The notes beneath the pieces are model-generated. The model worked only from the letters and a program-made list of their open reading frames with translations, was not told the DNA's origin and did no database searches. This document shows, in pieces, positions 31,781 through 39,060 of a DNA stretch of 39,060 nt (the first letter of the stretch is position 1; the number at the start of each line of letters is the position of its first letter). A program made the position numbers and the translations under genes. Origin of the DNA: Syntrophaceae bacterium (GTDB lineage: Bacteria > Desulfobacterota > Syntrophia > Syntrophales > Smithellaceae); the NCBI GenBank assembly GCA_003139775.1, contig PLGI01000171.1, positions 10,456 through 49,515 on the forward strand. Reading direction: 5' to 3'.

Positions 31781-32992
31781 ATGCTTATAAACAAGAAAAT
31801 TGTTCTCGGTGTTACCGGAGGGATTGCCGCCTACAAAACAGCGGAATTAACCCGCGCGCTCGTCAAGGCAGGGGCGCAGGTAAAAGTCATCATGACCAAA
31901 AGCGCTGCGGAATTTATCACTCCTTTAACTTTGCAAACCCTTTCACAAAATCAAGTATATACGGATATGTTTGTCCCGACGGATAAATACGATATGGCGC
32001 ACATCGCCCTGGCTGAATTTGCCGATGCTTTTGTCATTGCGCCGGCTACGGGAAACATAATCGGAAAAATCGCTTCCGGCATCGGCGACGATTTGCTTTC
32101 CACCACGATTATGGCTCAAGTCAAGCCGACGCTAATTTGTCCGGCTATGAACGATAAAATGCTGGCTAACCCTATTGTTCAGGAAAATATAAATAAACTA
32201 AAAAAATTTGGTTATGTTGTAATGGATAGTGCGGTGGGTGAGTTGGCTTGCAAAACGCAGGGAGCAGGACGTCTGCCTGATGTTCAGGAAATTGTCGAAG
32301 AGATAGAAACGCTTCTGACTCCCAAGGATTTAGACGGTGTAAAGATTTTGATTACCGCCGGTCCTACCGAAGAGCCGCTGGATCCAGTGCGTTTTATTAC
32401 CAATTTATCATCGGGAAAGATGGGCTACGCATTGGCCATTGCCGCACACAGGCGAGGCGCTAAAGTTACCTTAATCAGCGGTCCGACAACTTTGCCCCTG
32501 CCTCCGGTAGAAAAAATAATCAAAGTACGCACGGCACAGGAGATGCACAAAGCAGTTCTGGATAATTATAAAAAAGCGACAATCATTATCAAAGCCGCTG
32601 CTGTTGCCGATTATTGCCCCAAAGTATTGGCTACAGAAAAAATCAAAAAGGATAAAAAAATACTTTCTTTGGAATTAAAAAGAAATCCGGACATAATTGC
32701 GGAAATCGGGAAAAATAAGAGTAACCGCATATTGGTCGGCTTTGCTATGGAAACACAGAATTTATTGGCCAATGCCCGGGAGAAACTAAAGAAAAAAAAT
32801 ATGGATTTGATTGTTGCCAACAATTTACAGGAAGAAGGCGCCGGTTTTCGAACAGATACCAATATAATTACGATAATCGACAGTACGGGTAAAGCGGAGT
32901 CTTTTGAGAAAATGACAAAAATCGAAGCTGCGGAGGAAATTCTTAATCACGTCCAAAAAATAATCAAAAAGAAGGGTAATAGTAAAAAATAA
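31781..32992 (+). CDS. coaBC: Bifunctional phosphopantothenoylcysteine decarboxylase/synthase
   Basis: Carries out two steps of coenzyme A synthesis. The N-terminal CoaC part (about 1-180) is an FMN decarboxylase with GVTGGIAAYK, the active His in DMAHIALA, APATGNIIGKIA and PAMNDKMLANP. The C-terminal CoaB part (about 185-400) has ITAGPTEEPLDPVRFITN and AAAVADYCP for nucleotide and substrate binding. Length 403 is typical. CTGGAGAG lies ahead of the ATG. The uracil-DNA glycosylase gene overlaps its stop by 1 base. Confidence 0.95.
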   Translation: MLINKKIVLGVTGGIAAYKTAELTRALVKAGAQVKVIMTKSAAEFITPLTLQTLSQNQVYTDMFVPTDKYDMAHIALAEFADAFVIAPATGNIIGKIASGIGDDLLSTTIMAQVKPTLICPAMNDKMLANPIVQENINKLKKFGYVVMDSAVGELACKTQGAGRLPDVQEIVEEIETLLTPKDLDGVKILITAGPTEEPLDPVRFITNLSSGKMGYALAIAAHRRGAKVTLISGPTTLPLPPVEKIIKVRTAQEMHKAVLDNYKKATIIIKAAAVADYCPKVLATEKIKKDKKILSLELKRNPDIIAEIGKNKSNRILVGFAMETQNLLANAREKLKKKNMDLIVANNLQEEGAGFRTDTNIITIIDSTGKAESFEKMTKIEAAEEILNHVQKIIKKKGNSKK

Positions 32993-33714
32993 TGGATGAA
33001 TCTTTTTCAAATCTGGACAGGAATAAATTACAAACAGAATTGCTCCATGCAGTTAAAGGGCTCAAAGGACAAGTGATAAATCAAAACAGTTTGTCTGTCG
33101 GGATGGACTGGAAGAAAATGCCTCAAGAAATTAAAAAAGTAAAAACTGATTCAAAAAATAAGGAAGAACAGTTAACAAAAATTTGTCGGGAGATGGCCGA
33201 TTGCCAGCTTTGCCAATTGGCTAAAACAAGACACAATCTTGTTTTTGGCGATGGCAATCCCCATGCGCAAATAGTTTTTGTCGGGGAGGCGCCCGGCGCT
33301 GATGAAGATGAGCAGGGTTTGCCCTTTGTAGGCAGGGCTGGACAGCTATTAACTGATATTATCGTAAAGGGAATGAAGCTTGAGCGCAAGGAGGTTTATA
33401 TCTGCAATATACTTAAATGCCGTCCACCAGGCAATCGTAACCCCTTGCCCGATGAAATAAGCAAGTGTGAGCCGTTTTTGAAAAAACAATTGCAGATTAT
33501 TTCGCCAAAAATAATCTGCGCTTTAGGAACTTTTGCCGCTCAGACACTTTTAAAGACTGATATACCGATATCCGCGTTACGCGGCCGTTTTCATTCCTAT
33601 GAAGGAATAAAATTAATGCCGACATATCATCCGGCATATCTTTTACGCAATCCTTCGGCTAAGAAGCCAGTATGGGAAGATGTCCAGATGATTATGAAGG
33701 AAACTCAGCCCTAA
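32992..33714 (+). CDS. Family 4 uracil-DNA glycosylase (4Fe-4S)
   Basis: Removes uracil from DNA. The four cluster ligands are Cys71, Cys74 (CQLC), Cys143 ([11 protein letters not shown]) and Cys159. The catalytic motif GEAPGADED is at 99-107 and HPAYLLR at 213-219. The first 65 residues are a variable leader, common in this family. The start overlaps the coaBC stop (TAATG), so the genes are translated together. Confidence 0.93.
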   Translation: MDESFSNLDRNKLQTELLHAVKGLKGQVINQNSLSVGMDWKKMPQEIKKVKTDSKNKEEQLTKICREMADCQLCQLAKTRHNLVFGDGNPHAQIVFVGEAPGADEDEQGLPFVGRAGQLLTDIIVKGMKLERKEVYICNILKCRPPGNRNPLPDEISKCEPFLKKQLQIISPKIICALGTFAAQTLLKTDIPISALRGRFHSYEGIKLMPTYHPAYLLRNPSAKKPVWEDVQMIMKETQP

Positions 33715-33755
33715 TTATTGGTGATTCAAACCAATAAGCTAAAAGAGGTTAAACA

Positions 33756-35054
33756 ATGTTCAAGAAAATTATTTTCACATTGATTGCGGTTTTAATAATC
33801 ATGAATTTTGGAGCTTGGGCCGAAGAAAAGAAACCGGTATTTAATGTTATTACAATTGACGGCGTTATTACATCGCCGACAGCAAAATACGTTGCCAATA
33901 GTATAAAAGATGCGCAACAAACAGAAGCTGAAGGACTGATAATCTTACTTGATACACCGGGTGGAATGGATACGGCGATGCGTGACATAGCCAAAAGCAT
34001 TCTCAACGCGCCCCTTCCGGTAATTGTTTTTGTTTCTCCTCCCGGCGCTCGCGCCGCATCCGCGGGAGTCATTATCACGGAAGCTGCTCATATAGCCGCA
34101 ATGGCTCCCGGTACAAATATAGGCGCCGCTCATCCTGTGGCTATCGGTCTTGGCGGAGGCGGTATGGATAAAACCATGTCCAAAAAAGTGGAAAACGACG
34201 CTGCCGCTTACGCCCGCAGCATTGCTAAATTAAGAGGCCGCTCTGAAGAATGGGCGGAAAAAGCTGTGCGTAAAAGTGAATCAATAACTGCTGAAGAAGC
34301 GCTTAAACTAAACGTTATTGATTTTGTAGCTCCCGATATCGACAAACTTTTAGTTGCCATCGATCAAAAAGAAGTAAATCTGGCGAAGGGCAAAAAGAAA
34401 ATATCAACAAAAAATGCTATAATTAATAATAAGAAAATGGGGACGCGTCAGGGAGTCCTCGCGGCTATTTCCGATCCCAATATTTCTTATATCCTTTTGT
34501 TAATAGGACTGGCGGGCCTGTATTTTGAACTTTCCACGCCGGGAGCGATTTTGCCCGGAGTAATCGGTGGCATATCGCTCTTGCTGGCGTTTTTCGGCCT
34601 GTCCACTTTGCCGGTAAATTATTCGGGAATTTTACTAATAATTTTTGGTGTAATTTTATTCATTGCGGAGATAAAAGTTATGAGTCATGGTATTCTTACT
34701 GTCGGGGGAGTGATTTCCTTAATTATGGGATCATTGTTATTATTCGATACAACGGAGCCCGCCTTGCGCATTTCTTTGCAGGTTTTGATCCCAGCCATTC
34801 TGGTGGCTTCCGGTTTTTTTATTGTGGTTATCTGGTTGGCGATTAAAGCGCAAATGCGGAAACACTTCACGGGGGTGGAAGCAATGGCCGGCGCTGAAGC
34901 TGAAGTGGTGACCGACATTGACAATGAAGGCAAAGTATTTTTAAAAGGAGCATACTGGAGGGCAACAAGTGAAAAACCGATAAAAAAAGGAGCAAAAGTA
35001 AAAGTTATTAAGGTCGAAGGTCTGAGCTTGATTGTGGAAGAAATAAAGAAATAA
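33756..35054 (+). CDS. NfeD-family membrane serine protease (ClpP-type)
   Basis: Residues 1-22 are a signal peptide ending AWA. The protease domain (about 28-220) has a Ser-Lys dyad: Ser102 in ARAASAGV and Lys143 or Lys144. A block of about four membrane helices follows (about 245-370), then a C-terminal NfeD OB-fold domain (about 375-432). Archaeal and bacterial relatives cut the C-terminus of their partner stomatin, which here is the next gene (35 bases on). Length 432 matches the long NfeD type. Envelope quality control is inferred. Confidence 0.92.
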   Translation: MFKKIIFTLIAVLIIMNFGAWAEEKKPVFNVITIDGVITSPTAKYVANSIKDAQQTEAEGLIILLDTPGGMDTAMRDIAKSILNAPLPVIVFVSPPGARAASAGVIITEAAHIAAMAPGTNIGAAHPVAIGLGGGGMDKTMSKKVENDAAAYARSIAKLRGRSEEWAEKAVRKSESITAEEALKLNVIDFVAPDIDKLLVAIDQKEVNLAKGKKKISTKNAIINNKKMGTRQGVLAAISDPNISYILLLIGLAGLYFELSTPGAILPGVIGGISLLLAFFGLSTLPVNYSGILLIIFGVILFIAEIKVMSHGILTVGGVISLIMGSLLLFDTTEPALRISLQVLIPAILVASGFFIVVIWLAIKAQMRKHFTGVEAMAGAEAEVVTDIDNEGKVFLKGAYWRATSEKPIKKGAKVKVIKVEGLSLIVEEIKK

Positions 35055-35089
35055 TAATCTTATAAATAAATTAAAGGAGGGAACTTAAA

Positions 35090-35854
35090 ATGGTTGGTAA
35101 TTTTTCTTTACCGCTGATAGTTGTTATCGTGCTGGTATTGATGTTTTTGGCATCCGCAATCCGTGTATTGAATGAATACGAAAGGGCTGTTGTTTTCCGT
35201 TTAGGCCGGATCAGGGACGTCAAAGGACCGGGATTGATCATCATAATTCCCGGCATTGACAAAGTGGTAAAAGTAGATATGCGGACAATCACCATGGACG
35301 TTCCCCCGCAGGATGTTATTACCAAAGACAACGTCTCCATTAAGGTAAATGCAGTAGTATATTTCCGGGTTGTTGATGCTAATGCGGCGGTGGTAGATGT
35401 CGAAAATTATCTCTATGCCACATCGCAGCTTGCCCAGACCACTCTCCGCAGTGTTTGCGGGCAGGTGGAATTAGATGAAATTCTTTCGGCGCGGGAAAAG
35501 ATCAACATACATCTGCAGGAAATACTGGATCGCAGTACTGATCCCTGGGGCATAAAAGTATCGCTGGTGGAAGTAAAACAAATTGATTTGCCGGAAGAAA
35601 TGAAACGGGCAATAGCCAAACAAGCAGAAGCGGAAAGAGAACGGCGCGCCAAGGTCATCAATGCTGAAGGCGAATTCCAGGCCGCGCAGAAATTAATTGA
35701 AGCGGCCGCTTTAATGGAAACACAGCCAATGTCTCTGCAATTACGTTATTTGCAGACATTGAATCAGATTTCTGCGGAACACAATTCCACGATATTATTT
35801 CCAATACCCATTGATCTGTTTAAACCATTTTTAAAATTGGCGGAAAAAGCGTAA
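35090..35854 (+). CDS. Slipin (stomatin/SPFH family) membrane protein
   Basis: One N-terminal membrane segment (about 4-24) is followed by the SPFH domain: [39 protein letters not shown] and the coiled-coil [19 protein letters not shown]. Length 254 is typical. It forms a conserved pair with NfeD and is the likely protease partner. A strong AAAGGAGGGA lies ahead of the ATG. Confidence 0.94.
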   Translation: MVGNFSLPLIVVIVLVLMFLASAIRVLNEYERAVVFRLGRIRDVKGPGLIIIIPGIDKVVKVDMRTITMDVPPQDVITKDNVSIKVNAVVYFRVVDANAAVVDVENYLYATSQLAQTTLRSVCGQVELDEILSAREKINIHLQEILDRSTDPWGIKVSLVEVKQIDLPEEMKRAIAKQAEAERERRAKVINAEGEFQAAQKLIEAAALMETQPMSLQLRYLQTLNQISAEHNSTILFPIPIDLFKPFLKLAEKA

Positions 35855-35858
35855 AATA

Positions 35859-35890
35859 AAATTGGCGGGAGTTCAGGATCCCGCCAATTT
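35859..35890 (+). terminator. Hairpin directly after the slipin gene
   Basis: AAATTGGCGGG and CCCGCCAATTT form a perfect 11-base-pair stem with a 10-base loop, 5 bases beyond the slipin stop. Only a short T-run follows on either strand. It probably ends or attenuates nfeD-slipin transcription before the next small gene. Confidence 0.7.
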
Positions 35891-35918
35891 AAAAATAGTT
35901 ATGCAGGAGGAGAAACTT

Positions 35919-36236
35919 ATGCCAAACGAGAAACGCAACATTATTACCGGTGGTCTCATTTTAATTACTTTAGGTGTATTAATTTTTATAAGCAGGACAA
36001 CAAGCTATAGTTTTCAACATCAAACATGGCCGATTTTGATAATTGTTATTGGAATATCCACAATTATTCAGAAAGCAAAAGATTTTGGCGGTTGGTTTAT
36101 CACTATCGCGGGAGTATTATTTCTCATTATTGAATTTTATGGTTTTGAACTTTCCCAATATTCCAAGTATCTATTGCCGGCGATATTGATTTTGCTGGGA
36201 ATCTTTGTAATATTAAGACGGAAAAAACATAATTGA
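35919..36236 (+). CDS. Small polytopic membrane protein (LiaI/DUF5668-like)
   Basis: This is a 105-residue protein with three to four hydrophobic segments (about 8-25, 35-50, 58-74, 80-97), each with a WPILIIVIG-like pattern as in LiaI-LiaF-type transmembrane regions. AGGAGG at 35905-35910 decides the start at 35919 over an in-frame ATG at 35862, which would lie inside the slipin hairpin. Its place after NfeD and slipin suggests a part in the same envelope response. Function unknown. Confidence 0.75.
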   Translation: MPNEKRNIITGGLILITLGVLIFISRTTSYSFQHQTWPILIIVIGISTIIQKAKDFGGWFITIAGVLFLIIEFYGFELSQYSKYLLPAILILLGIFVILRRKKHN

Positions 36237-36240
36237 GACC

Positions 36241-36415
36241 TTTGCACAGCGTCTCTAAGCGTCATACCGGCTTATCCGACATACGCCGGAGTAATCGGTC
36301 CGAAGTCCGGCGTATGCCGGAGGTATCCAGGAAATATCATAGAATACTGGATTTCCGCTTTCGTAACCTGATAACCTGAAGGTCACGCGAAGTCATCTGC
36401 GACGGGAATGACAAT
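36241..36415. repeat. Dispersed repeat (CATACGCCGGA palindrome and GAATGAC end)
   Basis: CATACGCCGGA (36280-36290) and TCCGGCGTATG (36306-36316) pair perfectly. The stretch runs from a GTCATACC start through TACTGGATTTCCGCTTTCG to a CGGGAATGAC end, the layout of the common GTCATTCCCGC...GGGAATGAC repeats. The CCTGAAGGTCACGCGAAGTCATCTGCGAC portion resembles 14478-14501. It fills most of the gap before the aminotransferase. Confidence 0.65.
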
Positions 36416-36485
36416 ATTATTGGTTTTATAAAGTTATGCAGAACTCTCATTATATTGAAAATTAAAGAAACGGAATTTCTTAAAT

Positions 36486-37682
36486 ATGTCTATTGCTAAA
36501 AAGATCAAATCATCCATTTCTCAATCATCGATGATCAGGAAAATGTTTGAAGAAGGAATTCTTCTCAAAAAAAAATATGGCGCGGATAAGGTTTATGACT
36601 TCAGTCTTGGTAATCCCAACGTGGAGCAGCCGGATGAATTTAAAAGTGAGCTGATTAACCTCGCGGCAGAGAAGATTCCTCTGAAGCACGGCTATATGCC
36701 TCAAGCCGGATATACGGAAACAAGACAGGTTATTGCCGGCAAAATCAGCAGGATCACCGGATTGAAAATGTCAGCAGATCATATTGTAATGTCCTGTGGC
36801 GCAGGTGGCGCGTTAAATGTAATCTTGAAAGCGCTGCTTGATCCCGGAGATGAAGTCATTGTGCTTAAACCTTTCTTCGTTGAATATCCTTTTTACATTG
36901 AAAATTATGGTGGTGTCGTAAAATTTGCCAAGACCAAAGCTGATTTTGCTTTGGATATCGCTGCCATTTCCAAAGCAATCAACAGAAAGACAAAAGCAAT
37001 TATAATTAATTCGCCCAATAATCCAACCGGTAAGGTTTACAACAAAAAAAATATTACTGATTTAGCCCGGCTATTGAAAGAAAAGGGCAGGGCATACGAC
37101 AAGGCAATATATCTCATATCTGATGAACCATACGCGGAAATAGTCTTTGATGGTGTGACCGTGCCCAGTGTATTGAAGGCTTACCCTAACAGCATTCTTG
37201 CCTATTCTTATTCCAAGACGCTGTCTTTGCCTGGAGAAAGAATCGGTTATATCACCGTCAATCCTAAGATTCATGAAGTAAACGATTTAATCAGCGCGCT
37301 GATTTTATGCACGCGTATAATGGGTTTTGTGAACGCGCCGGCTCTGATGCAACGGATAGTTGCCAGGCTTCGGGATGTCACTGTTGATGTAAAAGTTTAT
37401 CAAAAAAAACGTGATCTGCTCTGTGCCGGATTGACTAAAGCAGGCTACAAATTTGAAAAACCGCAGGGCGCTTTTTATTTATTTGTCCAAAGCCCGATCC
37501 CCGATGATGTGGAATTTGTCAAAATGCTTTTGAAGAAAAATATTGTTGTTGCGGACGGCAGCGGTTTCGGCGGCCCCGGCTACTTCCGCATTGCTTACTG
37601 CGTTGACGATGCGACAATTGTGAATTCTATGGAAGGATTTAAGGAAGCGATCAATGACACTCGCTTAAAACGAGCGAAGTAA
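36486..37682 (+). CDS. Pyridoxal phosphate aminotransferase (class I)
   Basis: Fold-type I aminotransferase of 398 residues. The PLP Lys is in SYSKTLSLPGERIG, preceded by SPNNPTGKV and SDEPYAEI; the Arg that binds the substrate carboxylate is in GYFRIAYC. The substrate is not decidable by eye; aspartate or aromatic amino acids are usual. The last eight residues (DTRLKRAK) and the stop are encoded by bases that match the GTGACACTCGC hairpin repeat found after the crotonase gene. Confidence 0.9.
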   Translation: MSIAKKIKSSISQSSMIRKMFEEGILLKKKYGADKVYDFSLGNPNVEQPDEFKSELINLAAEKIPLKHGYMPQAGYTETRQVIAGKISRITGLKMSADHIVMSCGAGGALNVILKALLDPGDEVIVLKPFFVEYPFYIENYGGVVKFAKTKADFALDIAAISKAINRKTKAIIINSPNNPTGKVYNKKNITDLARLLKEKGRAYDKAIYLISDEPYAEIVFDGVTVPSVLKAYPNSILAYSYSKTLSLPGERIGYITVNPKIHEVNDLISALILCTRIMGFVNAPALMQRIVARLRDVTVDVKVYQKKRDLLCAGLTKAGYKFEKPQGAFYLFVQSPIPDDVEFVKMLLKKNIVVADGSGFGGPGYFRIAYCVDDATIVNSMEGFKEAINDTRLKRAK

Positions 37683-37995
37683 GGTTTGTCACTGCCACCT
37701 GAAGATGGCTGGATAATTCTTTCTTAGATTTTCCGAGTACTAAGTTTCGGAAAATCAAGGCTCATTAAAGCGTAAGTGGAATTGATTTCAGGAGCGTAGC
37801 GATAGTGACTCTCGCTGAGAGCGAATGAAATGACGTTCGAAGCTCAAGAGGAACAATCCCACCAACGCAGTTAGCAGGGATGTGGGATCAAGGAATGTAA
37901 ATAAAATTTCTGTCATTGCCCGGCCTGACCGGGCAATCCAGTTACTAAGTTTATGTGTTGAATTATAAAAGCATAAAGTATTTTTACTGAGTGTT
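37656..37995 (+). repeat. Cluster of hairpin modules after the aminotransferase
   Basis: It contains, in order, the ATGACACTCGC module overlapping the stop codon; the direct repeat 37675-37769, matching 14561-14651, with hairpin GATTTTCCG/CGGAAAATC at 37727-37756; a second module from about 37805 (AGTGACTCTCGCTGAGAGCG); an ATCCCAC/GTGGGAT pair (about 37857-37889); and GTCATTGCCCGG...CCGGGCAAT. No gene is seen in this part of the 485-base gap. Confidence 0.75.
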
Positions 37996-38110
37996 AATGA
38001 GTCCCAAGTTTTAGAAACGCAGTGAACGGAAACTTGCTGGTCTAATTATCCCGCCACAGGCGGAGGATATCGAAGATATCCGAGATGCCGACAGCGGAGC
38101 GGCGTTTGCA
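37996..38110 (+). repeat. Two-hairpin intergenic element, copy at 38.0 kb
   Basis: AATGAGTCC, then stem CAAGTTTT/GGAAACTTG (one G-U pair) around AGAAACGCAGTGAAC, then CTGGTCTAATTATCC, CCGCC/GGCGG, and a GGATATC/GATATCC pair. It matches 17156-17232 over the first half. It ends shortly before the 18-base sequence shared with 16360-16377. Confidence 0.75.
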
Positions 38111-38122
38111 ATATTAACACCG

Positions 38123-38140
38123 ATCCATATAAACAATGTT
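38123..38140 (+). repeat. 18-base upstream sequence shared with the 15.8-16.3 kb gene
   Basis: ATCCATATAAACAATGTT, identical to the minus-strand sequence at 16360-16377. The next bases ATGCC make GTTATGC, close to integron core sites. It ends 27 bases before the Mrr start. Confidence 0.6.
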
Positions 38141-38167
38141 ATGCCTAAAATCTGAGAGGAGGGAATG

Positions 38168-39037
38168 ATGGCAATCTCTGAATTTGCTACTTATATGAAT
38201 CCACTTATCTTAGCGTTAAGGAAATTAGGTGGTTCGGCTCGTGCGGATGAAGTATGCAACGCCATTGCGGAAACATTACATCTTCCAGATGTTGTATTGG
38301 ATAAACAGCTTAAGAATGGTGAGTCCAGATTCAAAAACCAAGTCCACTGGGCAAGGTTTTATTTGGCTAATACAGAATATATTGACTCTTCTAAACGTGG
38401 TGTTTGGACATTAACAGAGAAAGGCCAGACCACTTCAGAACTAAACGAAGATCAGTTACGTGAAATAATACAAGAAGTACAAACAAAAACTGTAAAAACA
38501 AAACTAGATAAAATCCAAAGCCAATTGGTTCGAGCTGAGGATAACAGTGGGGTAACCTTGCCAGATGCAACTGCGGCAAATTCAAGGGAACAATTACGGA
38601 ATATTCTTAAATCATTGTCGCCTTCAGGTTTTGAGCGTATCTGTCAAAGATTGCTTAGAGAAGCTGGTTTTGAAAAAGTTGAAGTTACTGGGAGGTCTGG
38701 TGATGGGGGAATTGATGGAAATGGTGTTCTACAACTTAATCCGTTTGTAAGCTTTCAAGTTCTTTTCCAGTGCAAGCGATATGAAGGAAATGTTACCGCA
38801 TCTCAAGTTCGAGATTTCCGTGGTGCTATGATGGGCCGAGCCGAAAAAGGAATAATATTGACTACGGGTCGCTTTACCGCAGATGCAGAACGTGAAGCAA
38901 CCCGGGATGGCGTGCAACCTATTGAGCTTGTTGATGGCGATAAGCTTGTGTCAATGTTTGAACAGCTTGAGCTTGGAATGAGACCACAAACAGTATATGA
39001 AGTTGACGAAGCATTCTTTGAGCCATTTAAGGAATAA
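38168..39037 (+). CDS. Mrr-type restriction endonuclease (orphan, type IV-like)
   Basis: Cleaves DNA, by family often with modified bases. Residues 1-90 are the winged-helix Mrr N-domain; residues 148-270 are the PD-(D/E)xK-like catalytic domain with Glu156 (GFERICQRLL), Asp183 (GDGGIDG) and Gln201-x-Lys203 (FQCKRY). These residues are intact. AGGAGG at 38157-38162 fits the ATG at 38168 better than the in-frame ATG 3 bases earlier. No methyltransferase or specificity gene is near. Surrounding repeats and the shared 18-base upstream sequence suggest that it was acquired. Confidence 0.9.
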   Translation: MAISEFATYMNPLILALRKLGGSARADEVCNAIAETLHLPDVVLDKQLKNGESRFKNQVHWARFYLANTEYIDSSKRGVWTLTEKGQTTSELNEDQLREIIQEVQTKTVKTKLDKIQSQLVRAEDNSGVTLPDATAANSREQLRNILKSLSPSGFERICQRLLREAGFEKVEVTGRSGDGGIDGNGVLQLNPFVSFQVLFQCKRYEGNVTASQVRDFRGAMMGRAEKGIILTTGRFTADAEREATRDGVQPIELVDGDKLVSMFEQLELGMRPQTVYEVDEAFFEPFKE

Positions 39038-39046
39038 GTAATGAAC

Positions 39047-39060
39047 CTCCCCGCAGCAAG
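39047..39060. repeat. Half hairpin at right window edge
   Basis: CTCCCCGCAGCAAG begins 10 bases after the Mrr stop. It is the reverse complement of the left half of the hairpin at 47-62 and is cut by the end of the window. Confidence 0.5.

Noticed and set aside
35862-35918. Upstream start for the small membrane protein
   Set aside because: It would place the N-terminus inside the slipin hairpin; AGGAGG at 35905-35910 clearly serves the ATG at 35919.
1-39060. tRNA, rRNA or known riboswitch genes
   Set aside because: No cloverleaf with a T-arm consensus, no rRNA blocks and no recognisable riboswitch core were seen on either strand; a covariance-model scan would be the decisive check.

Overview
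The window looks like one contig of an anaerobic Gram-negative bacterium, most likely a Desulfobacterota (Deltaproteobacteria) member near Syntrophales/Smithella; this placement is an inference from gene content, not a search. Supporting points are a full Kdo/LPS-export set (kdsA, kdsC, lptC, lptA, lptB) joined to rpoN-hpf-ptsN-rapZ, a ferredoxin-thioredoxin reductase catalytic subunit paired with a glutaredoxin-like protein, a metal-dependent type KdsA, and moderate G+C (about 40-45 percent by eye). No tRNA, rRNA, CRISPR array, integrase or transposase gene was seen.

Layout. 1-3.7 kb: accessory redox block (exported flavodoxin, DUF362 protein, second flavodoxin, a decayed gene remnant, iron-dependent alcohol dehydrogenase) with base composition that jumps from gene to gene. 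3.8-9.7 kb, minus strand: hemW, lepA, adk, an FmdB-like zinc ribbon and an M48 protease with TPRs. 9.9-14.4 kb, plus: cmk, rpsA, sppA, an IHF/HU subunit and a crotonase. 14.7-19.9 kb, minus: a mini-protein with sigma region 4 and a Cys-rich head, the FTR/glutaredoxin pair, a cassette-like hypothetical gene, a nitroreductase, a methyltransferase plus Nudix-sensor fusion, and rpiB. 20-30.1 kb, plus: xerD, a large membrane-anchored TPR protein, the Kdo/Lpt cluster, rpoN and its usual partners. 30.1-31.4 kb: an M23 peptidase on the minus strand. 31.8-37.7 kb, plus: coaBC, family 4 uracil-DNA glycosylase, NfeD protease, slipin, a small membrane protein and an aminotransferase. 38.2-39.0 kb: an orphan Mrr-type endonuclease.

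The genes work mainly as housekeeping modules: translation (lepA, rpsA, hpf), nucleotide supply (adk, cmk), LPS assembly (kdsA to lptB), envelope quality control (M48, SppA, NfeD/slipin, M23), chromosome maintenance (xerD, IHF) and cofactor supply (hemW, coaBC). Thiol and flavin redox is over-represented (two flavodoxins, nitroreductase, FTR, glutaredoxin).

The most unusual signal lies between genes. Nearly every long intergenic space is built from small hairpin modules. One hairpin family has at least five copies whose flanks are conserved while both stem arms change together, as expected of a structure under selection. A second, larger palindrome flanks lepA on both sides and shows the same behaviour. 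Two accessory genes (at 15.8-16.3 and 38.2-39.0 kb) share an identical 18-base sequence just upstream, and the first also carries an attC-like palindrome across its stop codon, suggesting cassette-like insertion. Both ends of the window fall in the same hairpin type, a likely assembly break.
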